DNA from: Chloroflexota bacterium
GTDB lineage: Bacteria > Chloroflexota > Anaerolineae > VGOG01
Reading direction: 5' to 3'
Length of the DNA: 5,072 nucleotides
Assembly: GCA_030615705.1 (NCBI GenBank)
Contig: JAUWYT010000161.1
Location: forward strand, 1-5,072
In this document: positions 1-5,072 of the stretch, in pieces
How positions within the stretch are numbered: the first letter of the stretch is position 1
Layout of the letters: every line of letters starts with the position of its first letter
The notes under the pieces: generated by a model
The model's database searches: none
The model's input: the letters and a program-made list of their open reading frames with translations, nothing else
What the model was told of the DNA's origin: nothing
Position numbers and translations under genes: made by a program

Positions 1-1
1 C

Positions 2-565
2 GACGGTTTCATCGGGGGCGAGGGGAGCGGCATCCTGATCCTGGAGAGCCTGAAGCACGCTCTGGAGCGGGGGGCTCGCATCTATGCGGAGGTGCTGGGC
101 TACGGTGCTTCCAACGATGCCTATCATCTCATTGCGCCCGATCCTGAGGGGGCGGGGGCAGCGCGAGCCATCCGTTGGGCTTTGGAGGACGCGGGTGTGG
201 AACCCAGCGAGGTGGACTACATCAACGCCCACGGTACTGGCACCCCCTTGGGCGACGTTTCGGAGACCCTGGCCATCAAGAAAGTCTTTGGTGACCATGC
301 CTACCGCGTGCCCATCAGCTCCACCAAGTCCATGATCGGCCACCTGTGGGGTGCCGCAGGGGCCGTGGAGGCCATCGCCTGCATCTTCACCATCCGGGAC
401 AACCTTATCCACCCCACTATCAACTACGAGACCCCCGATCCCGATTGTGACTTGGACTACGTTCCCAACCAGGCCCGGAGGGCACAGGTGGACATTGTCC
501 TCTCCAACTCCTTCGGCCTGGGGGGACAGAATGCGTGCGTGGTCCTTGGTAGGTACACAGGCTAG
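2..565 (+). CDS. fabF: 3-oxoacyl-[acyl-carrier-protein] synthase II, C-terminal part (5' end outside the window)
   Basis: This is the C-terminal 187 residues of a FabF-type ketosynthase, which condenses malonyl-ACP with a growing acyl-ACP in type II fatty acid synthesis in the cytoplasm. The frame is open from base 2, so the gene begins upstream; the internal Met at 92 is not the start. Visible family signatures, by residue of the fragment, are [10 protein letters not shown] near residue 1, [11 protein letters not shown] with the first catalytic His at residue 77, SSTKSM with the conserved Lys at 109, [12 protein letters not shown] with the second catalytic His at 114, and the C-terminal [10 protein letters not shown] glycine-rich loop. 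The active-site Cys lies in the missing part. The end, a TAG at 563-565, falls where FabF proteins normally end, so the 3' end is intact. A polyketide or KasA-like synthase is possible, but the short ending after the glycine loop fits stand-alone FabF. Seen: motifs. Known: their roles. Inferred: housekeeping use. Confidence 0.95.
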   Translation, partial: DGFIGGEGSGILILESLKHALERGARIYAEVLGYGASNDAYHLIAPDPEGAGAARAIRWALEDAGVEPSEVDYINAHGTGTPLGDVSETLAIKKVFGDHAYRVPISSTKSMIGHLWGAAGAVEAIACIFTIRDNLIHPTINYETPDPDCDLDYVPNQARRAQVDIVLSNSFGLGGQNACVVLGRYTG

Positions 566-587
566 AACGCTTTTCCTAGCGGGGCTA

Positions 588-685
588 AGAAACCAGGTTT
601 TTGGCCAAGGACTTGACTCTTTTGCATCGCAGAGAGCTCCGAAAGTGAAGAGCGGTCTATTCAGGCAAGGAAAAACCTGGTTTCT
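588..685. repeat. Perfect 15-bp inverted repeat enclosing 68 bp (MITE-like or REP-like)
   Basis: AGAAACCAGGTTTTT at 588-602 returns as its exact reverse complement, AAAAACCTGGTTTCT, at 671-685. Each arm is itself close to a palindrome (AAACC-A-GGTTT), so this reads as two opposed copies of one short palindromic repeat. The enclosed 68 bases have no reading frame of note. No target-site duplication is visible directly outside the arms. The element fills most of the gap between fabF and the NERD-like gene. It could be a small non-autonomous element, a pair of REP-type repeats, or a long-loop RNA hairpin. It is not a classic terminator, because the loop is too long and no U-run follows the second arm. 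Confidence 0.75.
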
Positions 686-695
686 CCACCAGAAG

Positions 696-704
696 AAAGG
701 AAGG
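696..704 (+). promoter_or_regulatory. Ribosome binding site of the NERD-like gene
   Basis: The purine-rich AAAGGAAGG lies just before the ATG at 707. The AAGG at 697-700 is six bases from the start codon, which is a good Shine-Dalgarno distance and supports 707 as the start. I saw no convincing -35/-10 pair in the gap upstream. A TTGACT at 613-618 has no matching -10 at the right spacing. Confidence 0.6.
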
Positions 705-706
705 AA

Positions 707-1450
707 ATGCAAGTCATCACCAACGAGAAATTGATCAGGAACAGAGCCAGATTGGGCCGTTGGACCAGCTTCGCTGGGTTGGGCATATTGATCTTGGGGC
801 TAGTCGCCTCCCTTTTCCTCCAGAAGTGGTTGTTAGTATCGTTTGGCTGCCTCATCGTTGGCTTTCTGCTCTCCCGGGTCGGCATCTACAATGCCAACCG
901 CTGGATTAAGGAGCCGCGTGCCGATCAGACACTGGACAAGATCCTGAAGGGCTTCGATGACCGCTATTACCTCTACAACTACGTCCTGCCCGCCCCTCAC
1001 GTCCTGCTGGCCCCCTTTGGGCTCTGCGTTATCAAGCCCAGGGATCAAGGGGGTAAGATTCGCTGCGAGGGCGAGAGGTGGCACCGCGAGTTCAGTTGGA
1101 GGCGGCTATTGCGTCTCTTTGGACAGGAAAGACTGGGCAACCCGACGCGTGAGGTGCGAGCCGAGGTCGAAGCGCTCCGCCGCTTCCTGGTTCAACGACT
1201 TCCCGATCTTGTACTGAGCCCTTCGACGGAGCTCAGGACAAGCTCAGCCGAAGTAGAGGAAGTACCCATTGAGGGGCTGGTTGCATTTACCAATCCCCAG
1301 GTGGATCTGCAGGCAGAGAACTCCGCTGTTCCCGTGTTAAATGGCAGGCAATTGAAGCTTTTCCTACGGAATCTGAGCAAGGAGAGGCCCATACCCGGCA
1401 GCCAACGAAAGCAGTTGGCCGAAGTCTTGGCTGGAGAGGCGACCGAGTAA
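707..1450 (+). CDS. Membrane protein with degenerate NERD-like domain
   Basis: This 247-aa protein opens with a short basic cytoplasmic stretch, then two hydrophobic segments at about residues 21-39 and 42-57, and then a soluble part. Residues about 75-220 resemble nuclease-related (NERD) domain proteins: LDKILKGFDDRYYLYNYVLP, APHVLLAPFGLCVIKPRDQGGKI followed by a Trp, and late VPIEGLVAFTNPQVDL, a strand pattern typical of the family. The usual Asp before the His (iDH) is replaced by Pro (PH), and the Glu expected ahead of the Lys (ExK) is missing, so nuclease activity is doubtful. Residues 170-185 (LSPSTELRTSSAEVEE) are encoded by a dispersed-type repeat and probably form a linker. The start is supported by an AAAGGAAGG ribosome site. 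The stop is seven bases before the yfhO-like gene, so the two are probably co-transcribed. The family assignment is from memory of its pattern and is moderate; the two membrane segments are clear. No specific function can be given. Confidence 0.8.
   Translation: MQVITNEKLIRNRARLGRWTSFAGLGILILGLVASLFLQKWLLVSFGCLIVGFLLSRVGIYNANRWIKEPRADQTLDKILKGFDDRYYLYNYVLPAPHVLLAPFGLCVIKPRDQGGKIRCEGERWHREFSWRRLLRLFGQERLGNPTREVRAEVEALRRFLVQRLPDLVLSPSTELRTSSAEVEEVPIEGLVAFTNPQVDLQAENSAVPVLNGRQLKLFLRNLSKERPIPGSQRKQLAEVLAGEATE
1214..1253. repeat. Palindromic dispersed-type repeat inserted in frame in a coding gene
   Basis: The stretch begins CTGAGCCCTTCGACGGAGC and continues with CAGGACAAGCTCAGCCGAAG. CTGAGC at 1214-1219 is complementary to GCTCAG at 1231-1236 and at 1242-1247; AGCTCAG is directly repeated at 1230-1236 and 1241-1247; and CTTCG (1221-1225) can pair with CGAAG (1249-1253). 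I recognise this wording (CCTTCGAC...GCTCAGGACAAGC) as a short palindromic repeat scattered through many environmental bacterial genomes, including Chloroflexota; that is recall, not a search. Here it is read in frame as LSPSTELRTSSAEVEE and interrupts no frame. Confidence 0.75.
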
Positions 1451-1457
1451 GGAGCGA

Positions 1458-3917
1458 TTGGGGGAGGGCATTTTGCTTTTGCCAGGAAGTTGGCTGCTAG
1501 GGCTCTTCGGCTTGTGGCTAACAGCTTATGCGATAGCTTGCTGGCTTCACCATCGGGGGCGGCTGGCGAGAGACTATCACCGCGACATATTGGCCCTAGG
1601 CAGCATCGCTTTAGCCACCCTTGGGTTCTTCTGGCAGCTCTTCTTCACTACCGATACCTGGATGCCCTCCGGGGGCGGCGACCTGGTCTCCTTCCTCTAT
1701 CCCCTGTACCACTTTGCGGCCCGCAATCTCAGGCGAGGTATCATCCCCCTTTGGAATCCCTATCTCTACGGCGGTGCCCCCTTCGCCGCCGACAACCAGT
1801 CGGGCCTATTCTATCCCGTTAACCTCCTCTTTTTCCTCCTCTTCCCCGAAGTAACCTACTCCACCATGGAGCTGCTGGCCGTCTTACATTTCTTCCTGGC
1901 CGGAGCCCTCATGTACATCTGTTTGCGCAATCTACGAATCTACGAATTTACGAATCTAGGACGCTTAGCTGCCTTATCAGGCGCCATCGCTTTCATGTTC
2001 TCCGATCTCTTCGTCACCCACTTCGGTAACCTGAACATGATCGCCGTGGCCGCCTGGCTTCCCCTCATCTTCCTCTGCTACCACCGGGCCATGGCCGAGG
2101 GGCGTCTGGGCATGGCTGCTGCAGCAGGGGCCTTCCTGGGCATCGCCACCCTGGCCGGACACATCCAGATAACGCTTTTTATCGTGCTGACGCTGGTGTT
2201 GTACGCCGTTTACCAAAGTTATAGAGCTTGGCGAGATGGCAGGCGACAAGCAGACAAGGGACGAGTAAACAGGATGTCGTTCCTCCGTCCCCTTGTCTAC
2301 TTATTTACTTGTTTAGTTATTACCTTTTGCTTCGCCGCCTTAGCCCTCATCCCCAGCTATGAGATGGCCAGCTACACTGTGCGCGCCGAGATGAGCTATC
2401 AGGAGGCCAGCCGATATTCCCTGCCGCCGGTGGGGCTGGTGGGGCTCTTCATCCCCGGCTTCTTCGGACGCGGGCCAGCAGGCTTTTGGGGACCCTGGGA
2501 TCGGGTGGAGGTGGGCTATATCGGCGTTTTGCCCCTCATCTTGGCCGCGTTGGCCGTCCTTTTCAGACGGGACGAACTGACCCGTTTCCTCCTGGGCCTG
2601 GCCATTATCTCGCTCCTTTTAGCCTTCGGCGGCTATGCCATACTCCACGGCTGGCTCTATTTGTTGCCCGGCTTCGACAAGGTGCGCGCTCCGGCCCGCT
2701 TCATCTACCTCTTGGACTTTTCCCTGGCTGCCCTGGCCGCCCTTGGTTTGGATGCTCTCCTGCGGCCGCTGAGTCGTGGGATGCGAGCATTTTTCCGCCG
2801 CCTGCTGAAGGTAGCTCCTTGGATCCTGTTAGGCATGGCGCTCATCGGCTTGGCCCTGGGCTACCACGCCATCTTGACGGCTCAGGGTAAAGACGCGGCG
2901 ATATTCAAGAGGACCGTGAGCGCTGTCAACGGCCTGGTCTTTTTCCTTTTGATCCTGGCTGCCAGCTTGGCTATTCTCTACCTACGCCGCTACCGCTGGG
3001 TGCGGCGGTGGGCCTTGGGCCTACTGGCTGTGGGCTTGATCGCCGTTGACCTTTTCAGCATGGGAGCCTATACCGACCTGGAGCACAACGACCCCACGGT
3101 GGGCTTCCAACATCCTGAGGCCATCGAGTTCCTCAAATCGGATTCGGGCTACTACCGCATAGACACGGGAACAGGCGTTTGGGACGTTTGGCAGCCCGAC
3201 GCCAGCCTGTTGTACGGCGTCTTCGACGTTTCGGGTATCTGGAACCCGCTTCTTTTGGCCGATTATGACCGCTACTGGGATGCAGTGGGCCTCCGGGGCC
3301 TTCGGTCCTCCCGCCTGTATGACTTCTTGAACGCCAAGTACGTTATCGGCCACAAGGACGTGCCCTTGGACTGGGACAAGTTCACGTGCGTCTTCGACCG
3401 TGATCCCCAGGTCAACATCTACCTGAACACCAGGGCGTTGCCTCGGGCCATACTCGTCCACCGGGCCGTAGCGGTGGCCGATCAGGAGAGCGCCTTCGTC
3501 CGCATTCAAGAGCCCAGCTTCGACCCGGCCAGCAGTGTGGTTGTGGAGGGAGGCGAGCCTTTGGACGTATCGACTGAGGGTGAAGTCGGTTCTTTGGACA
3601 TTATTGCTTACCGGCCCAATGCCATCCACCTTACGACCAGGACATCGGCGGAGGCATATCTCGTCCTTAGCGAGGTTTACTATCCGGGTTGGAGGGCTTA
3701 CGTTGACGGCCGCGCGGAGCGGGTTCTGCGGGCCAACTACGCTTTCCGCGCCGTCTACCTGGAGGCAGGCCACCACGAGGTGCGCCTTGTTTTCGAGCCT
3801 CTCTACTGGAAAGTGGGGTTGGGCATCAGCGTGGCTACGTGGATCGGTTTGATAGTTTGGGGGCTGCTATCTTGGCGAGGTCGCCGACGCGCAGGCAAGG
3901 GCAGCGCCTCCCAATGA
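1458..3917 (+). CDS. YfhO-family polytopic membrane protein (putative GT-C-type glycosyltransferase)
   Basis: This 819-aa protein has many hydrophobic segments from residue 5 to about 535, an extracytoplasmic-type soluble domain at about 540-780, a last membrane helix at about 785-804 and a basic tail (RGRRRAGKG). YfhO signatures are SGGGDLVSFLYP (71-82, with Asp75 in the first loop), PLWNPYLYGGAPFAADNQSG then FYP (97-120), LPGFDKVRAPARF (403-415), and late YYPGWRAYVDG (741-751). In Firmicutes, YfhO proteins take part in glycosylating lipoteichoic acid from a lipid-linked sugar. Here the acceptor is unknown, and no polyprenol-sugar synthase is in the window. The start is uncertain: TTG 1458 has GGAG only three bases away, while TTG 1473 has GGAGG at 1463-1467 five bases away; both leave the first helix intact. 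Residues 160-166 and about 258-290 are encoded by repeat-like DNA yet the frame stays open. It follows the NERD-like gene by seven bases, suggesting an operon. Family call is firm; function is inferred. Confidence 0.9.
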   Translation: MGEGILLLPGSWLLGLFGLWLTAYAIACWLHHRGRLARDYHRDILALGSIALATLGFFWQLFFTTDTWMPSGGGDLVSFLYPLYHFAARNLRRGIIPLWNPYLYGGAPFAADNQSGLFYPVNLLFFLLFPEVTYSTMELLAVLHFFLAGALMYICLRNLRIYEFTNLGRLAALSGAIAFMFSDLFVTHFGNLNMIAVAAWLPLIFLCYHRAMAEGRLGMAAAAGAFLGIATLAGHIQITLFIVLTLVLYAVYQSYRAWRDGRRQADKGRVNRMSFLRPLVYLFTCLVITFCFAALALIPSYEMASYTVRAEMSYQEASRYSLPPVGLVGLFIPGFFGRGPAGFWGPWDRVEVGYIGVLPLILAALAVLFRRDELTRFLLGLAIISLLLAFGGYAILHGWLYLLPGFDKVRAPARFIYLLDFSLAALAALGLDALLRPLSRGMRAFFRRLLKVAPWILLGMALIGLALGYHAILTAQGKDAAIFKRTVSAVNGLVFFLLILAASLAILYLRRYRWVRRWALGLLAVGLIAVDLFSMGAYTDLEHNDPTVGFQHPEAIEFLKSDSGYYRIDTGTGVWDVWQPDASLLYGVFDVSGIWNPLLLADYDRYWDAVGLRGLRSSRLYDFLNAKYVIGHKDVPLDWDKFTCVFDRDPQVNIYLNTRALPRAILVHRAVAVADQESAFVRIQEPSFDPASSVVVEGGEPLDVSTEGEVGSLDIIAYRPNAIHLTTRTSAEAYLVLSEVYYPGWRAYVDGRAERVLRANYAFRAVYLEAGHHEVRLVFEPLYWKVGLGISVATWIGLIVWGLLSWRGRRRAGKGSASQ
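1463..1475 (+). promoter_or_regulatory. Shine-Dalgarno site favouring a TTG start at 1473
   Basis: GGAGG at 1463-1467 is followed after five bases by an in-frame TTG at 1473-1475, a normal spacing. The upstream alternative, TTG at 1458, has TAAGGAG (1448-1454) only three bases ahead, which is tight. No in-frame ATG or GTG lies close by. The true start is therefore TTG at one of these two sites, and the choice changes the protein by only five residues. Confidence 0.4.
1932..1955. repeat. Three tandem 8-bp units (CTACGAAT) inside the yfhO-like gene
   Basis: CTACGAAT occurs at 1932-1939 and 1940-1947, then TTACGAAT at 1948-1955, followed by a partial CTA. The array is read as about residues 159-166 (LRIYEFTN), between two membrane segments. 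Eight bases is not a multiple of three, but three units make 24 bases, so exactly three copies preserve the frame. I recall similar TACGAAT strings as scattered microsatellite-like repeats in environmental genomes; this is not verified. Confidence 0.8.
2243..2322. repeat. Inverted octamer-type arrays (ACAAGTAA-like) inside the yfhO-like gene
   Basis: On the + strand, 2245-2272 reads as degenerate units ACAAGCAG, ACAAGGG, ACGAGTAA, ACAGG. On the - strand, 2322 back to about 2285 reads ACAAGTAA, ATAAGTAG, ACAAGGGG. The two halves are opposed: AGACAAGGGACG (2252-2263) pairs with CGTCCCCTTGTCT (2286-2298) with one bulged base and a 22-base loop. The stretch encodes about residues 262-288, a polar loop then the hydrophobic LVYLFTCLVI, so the second half supplies part of a membrane helix. 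Confidence 0.6.
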
Positions 3918-4029
3918 GCAAGGACGAGACGGAGAAGCAAGGAGGGGACGGAGGGCTTCTACTACATCGCCATCCACCGCGTAGGGGCGGCTCTCTGTCC
4001 CGGCCCTGGCTGGCTCGCAAGAAGTGAAA

Positions 4030-4062
4030 GGCTTCCAAAGTTGATGTACACCTTCGGAAGCC
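4030..4062. other. Stem-loop downstream of the yfhO-like gene
   Basis: GGCTTCC at 4030-4036 pairs with GGAAGCC at 4056-4062. After one mismatch, AAG (4038-4040) pairs with CTT (4052-4054), leaving an 11-base loop. No U-run follows, so it is not a standard intrinsic terminator, though it may stabilise the 3' end of the mRNA. It lies 113 bases past the yfhO-like stop. Confidence 0.45.
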
Positions 4063-4126
4063 CTGTCTGCGTCATGCCCCATGCGGGCTTTGCCTATCCA
4101 GCATCAGTAACTGTTCACCTGCTCCT

Positions 4127-4174
4127 GCTGGACACTGGTCCAGCGACGGACTAACGTCCGCCTTTAGCGGTTTT
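4127..4174 (+). other. Cluster of three small stem-loops upstream of the SagB-like gene, possible weak terminator or attenuator
   Basis: The first hairpin is GCTGGAC (4127-4133) with GTCCAGC (4138-4144) around a 4-base loop. The second is CGGAC (4147-4151) with GTCCG (4156-4160) around TAAC. The third is CCGC (4158-4161) with GCGG (4167-4170), followed by TTTT at 4171-4174. The second and third share bases 4158-4160 and cannot form together. The third, with its U-run, resembles a weak terminator, but its stem is only four pairs. The cluster sits 25 bases before the SagB-like start. It could end the yfhO transcript, regulate the next gene, or be a palindromic dispersed repeat. Confidence 0.45.
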
Positions 4175-4188
4175 CGGATAAGCTCTTG

Positions 4189-4193
4189 GGAGG
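4189..4193 (+). promoter_or_regulatory. Ribosome binding site of the SagB-like gene
   Basis: GGAGG lies five bases before the ATG at 4199. The match and spacing are both close to ideal and settle the start, which in turn places the lipobox Cys at residue 22 of the protein. I could not find a convincing promoter between 3918 and this site. Confidence 0.7.
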
Positions 4194-4198
4194 AAGAG

Positions 4199-4894
4199 AT
4201 GCGATTTGTTGGTCATGCAGTGCTTGCCCTAACGCTGGTGGCAAGTCTCAGCTTGGGGGGCTGTGGCCCTCGGATCGAGGAGGTCAAAGAGGTTGAGGCC
4301 TCCCCACCGCCGGAGGAGATAGCTTTGCCAGAGCCGAGGCTGAAGGGGGAGATCTCTCTCGAGGAAGCCCTCGCCCGGCGGCGCTCAGTGCGGAGCTTTA
4401 CCGAAGAGGAGCTCACTCTGGAGGAGATTTCCCGGCTTCTCTGGGCTGCTCAGGGGATGACTGCTGACTGGGGCGGGCGGACAGCTCCCTCGGCCGGGGC
4501 TCTCTATCCACTGGAGGTCTATGTGGCCACCGCTAACGGGCTCTACCACTATGTGCCTCAGGGACACAGAGTGATCAGCGAGTCCCAGGATGACCTGCGC
4601 CTCAAGCTCTGGGAGGCGGGGCTGAGGCAGGACTGGATACGAGAGGCTCCGGCGGTCTTCGTGATCACTGCGATATACGAAAGGACAGCGAAAAAATATG
4701 GTGGCCGGGCTGAGCGCTACGTCAAGCTGGAGGCAGGCCACACCTGCCAGAACATCCTCCTCCAGGCCGTGGCTCTGGATCTGGGGGCGGTGCCCATCGG
4801 CGCCTTCTACGATGACCAGGTCCAAGCCGCCCTCTCCCTTCCCACCGACCACGAGCCTCTCTACCTCATCCCCGTGGGACATCCTCGGAAATAG
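4199..4894 (+). CDS. SagB/ThcOx-family nitroreductase-like lipoprotein
   Basis: This 231-aa protein starts with a lipoprotein signal: a hydrophobic stretch at residues 7-19 and the lipobox LGGC, with the lipidated Cys at 22. An acidic, proline-rich linker follows to about residue 50. Residues 51-231 form a nitroreductase-fold domain of the SagB/ThcOx type: RRRSVRSF (60-67, FMN phosphate contact region), LLWAAQGMT (80-88), RTAPSAGALYPLE (94-106), KLEAGHTCQNILLQA (176-190) and the closing PLYLIPVGHP (220-229). Family members are FMN-dependent oxidases or dehydrogenases; the best known oxidise azolines to azoles in peptide natural products, but many stand-alone relatives have no known substrate. 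No cyclodehydratase or precursor peptide is seen nearby, so an azole role is not supported. The signal has no twin-arginine motif, which suggests Sec export. GGAGG five bases before the ATG fixes the start. It is separated from the yfhO-like gene by 281 bases and is probably its own unit. Family call firm; substrate unknown. Confidence 0.9.
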   Translation: MRFVGHAVLALTLVASLSLGGCGPRIEEVKEVEASPPPEEIALPEPRLKGEISLEEALARRRSVRSFTEEELTLEEISRLLWAAQGMTADWGGRTAPSAGALYPLEVYVATANGLYHYVPQGHRVISESQDDLRLKLWEAGLRQDWIREAPAVFVITAIYERTAKKYGGRAERYVKLEAGHTCQNILLQAVALDLGAVPIGAFYDDQVQAALSLPTDHEPLYLIPVGHPRK

Positions 4895-4977
4895 CGAGTT
4901 TTTGCAGGAACACGGCCATGGCAAGGCCCGCTATCAGCGCTATCCAGAAGGGCGCTGCCGTGAACAGGGCTTATTAT
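4866..4977 (-). pseudogene. Possible remnant: C-terminal tail of a membrane protein on the antisense strand
   Basis: On the - strand, after two adjacent TAA codons at about 4972-4977, an open stretch reads ALFTAAPFWIALIAGLAM and then AVFLQKLA, ending at a TGA (4866-4868). It looks like a terminal transmembrane helix with a short tail, but there is no frame upstream to supply the rest of a protein. Its last 29 bases overlap the 3' end of the SagB-like gene in the opposite direction. It may be the leftover of a convergent gene whose body was lost or replaced, or simply a chance hydrophobic reading of the complement of a polar sequence. No family recognised. Confidence 0.2.
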
Positions 4978-5053
4978 GGTATATCACTTCGACTGCGTTG
5001 CTGACCCTTGACATCGAGCGCAGCAAGCATTCAGGCGTGCAATCTGCCTTTAG

Positions 5054-5072
5054 CCAGCACTCAAAGTGCTGG
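5054..5072. repeat. Perfect 8-bp hairpin at the window edge
   Basis: CCAGCACT (5054-5061) pairs with AGTGCTGG (5065-5072) around a three-base loop, CAA. The window ends on the last base of the second arm, so the structure may be longer and any following U-run is hidden. It lies 160 bases past the SagB-like stop and could be its terminator or a dispersed palindrome. The GCCTTTAGC just ahead (5046-5054) also occurs in the hairpin cluster at 4160-4168. Confidence 0.6.

Noticed and set aside
3021..3776. 251-aa reading frame on the - strand opposite the yfhO-like gene
   Set aside because: The + strand frame carries clear YfhO family motifs through this stretch, and the antisense product has no recognisable domain. 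Long antisense frames are common in GC-rich genes.
3981..3990. GTAGGGGCGG, similar to one half of a GTAGGGGCG... palindromic repeat seen in environmental genomes
   Set aside because: Only ten bases match and the second, complementary half is absent, so it cannot be told from chance.
3914..4027. 37-aa reading frame starting ATGA-overlapped with the yfhO-like stop (MSKDETEKQGGDGG...)
   Set aside because: The ATGA overlap is tempting, but the nearest Shine-Dalgarno-like purines are about 12 bases away, the composition is low-complexity and charged, and I recognise nothing in it. Probably a chance extension of an out-of-frame reading.
4044..4154. 36-aa reading frame (MYTFGSPVCVMPHAGFAYP...) in the gap before the SagB-like gene
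   Set aside because: There is no ribosome binding site, it starts inside the 4030-4062 stem-loop, and its stop falls in the hairpin cluster. Likely chance.
4385..4924. 179-aa reading frame on the - strand opposite the SagB-like gene
   Set aside because: It is a shadow of a gene whose + strand product has a lipobox and a full set of nitroreductase-type motifs.
5008..5013. Consensus -35 hexamer TTGACA near the right edge
   Set aside because: No acceptable -10 lies 16-18 bases downstream (the bases there are TCAGGC or similar), so a promoter is not supported.
4986..5026. ACTTCGACTGCG...CGCAGCAAG, loosely like the repeat at 1214-1253
   Set aside because: Only CTTCGAC and short complementary stretches are shared; too little to call it a decayed copy.

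Overview
The window looks like a piece of a GC-rich bacterial chromosome. Every convincing gene is on the + strand. The mix of genes, and the short dispersed repeats found inside and between them, reminds me most of Chloroflexota (Anaerolineae-like) or similar uncultured environmental lineages. That is an impression from protein style and repeat type. There is no rRNA or other marker to place it.

Layout: (1) 2-565 is the 3' part of a FabF-type beta-ketoacyl-ACP synthase, cut by the left edge, with two of its three catalytic residues visible. (2) 566-706 is an intergenic stretch holding a perfect 15-bp inverted repeat (588-602 and 671-685). (3) 707-1450 encodes a 247-aa protein with two membrane segments and a degenerate NERD-like domain. 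Seven bases later (4) 1458-3917 encodes an 819-aa YfhO-family polytopic membrane protein; the two probably form one transcription unit. (5) 3918-4198 is intergenic, with several small stem-loops and no convincing gene. (6) 4199-4894 encodes a 231-aa lipoprotein of the SagB/ThcOx nitroreductase-like family. (7) 4895-5072 has no convincing + strand gene. It holds a short antisense reading frame that looks like the tail of a membrane protein and, at the very edge, a perfect 8-bp hairpin.

I see no pathway uniting these genes. FabF is housekeeping fatty acid synthesis. The NERD-like and YfhO proteins are both predicted to sit in the inner membrane and may act together on the cell envelope, but nothing in the sequence names a substrate. 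The SagB-like protein stands alone, with no visible peptide substrate or cyclodehydratase partner in the window.

The most distinctive feature is repeat-derived sequence kept in frame inside coding genes: one palindromic repeat in the NERD-like gene and two octamer-type repeats in the yfhO-like gene, one of which encodes part of a membrane segment. I did not find a CRISPR array, tRNA, rRNA, recognisable riboswitch, transposase or phage gene, nor a clearly new multi-gene system.
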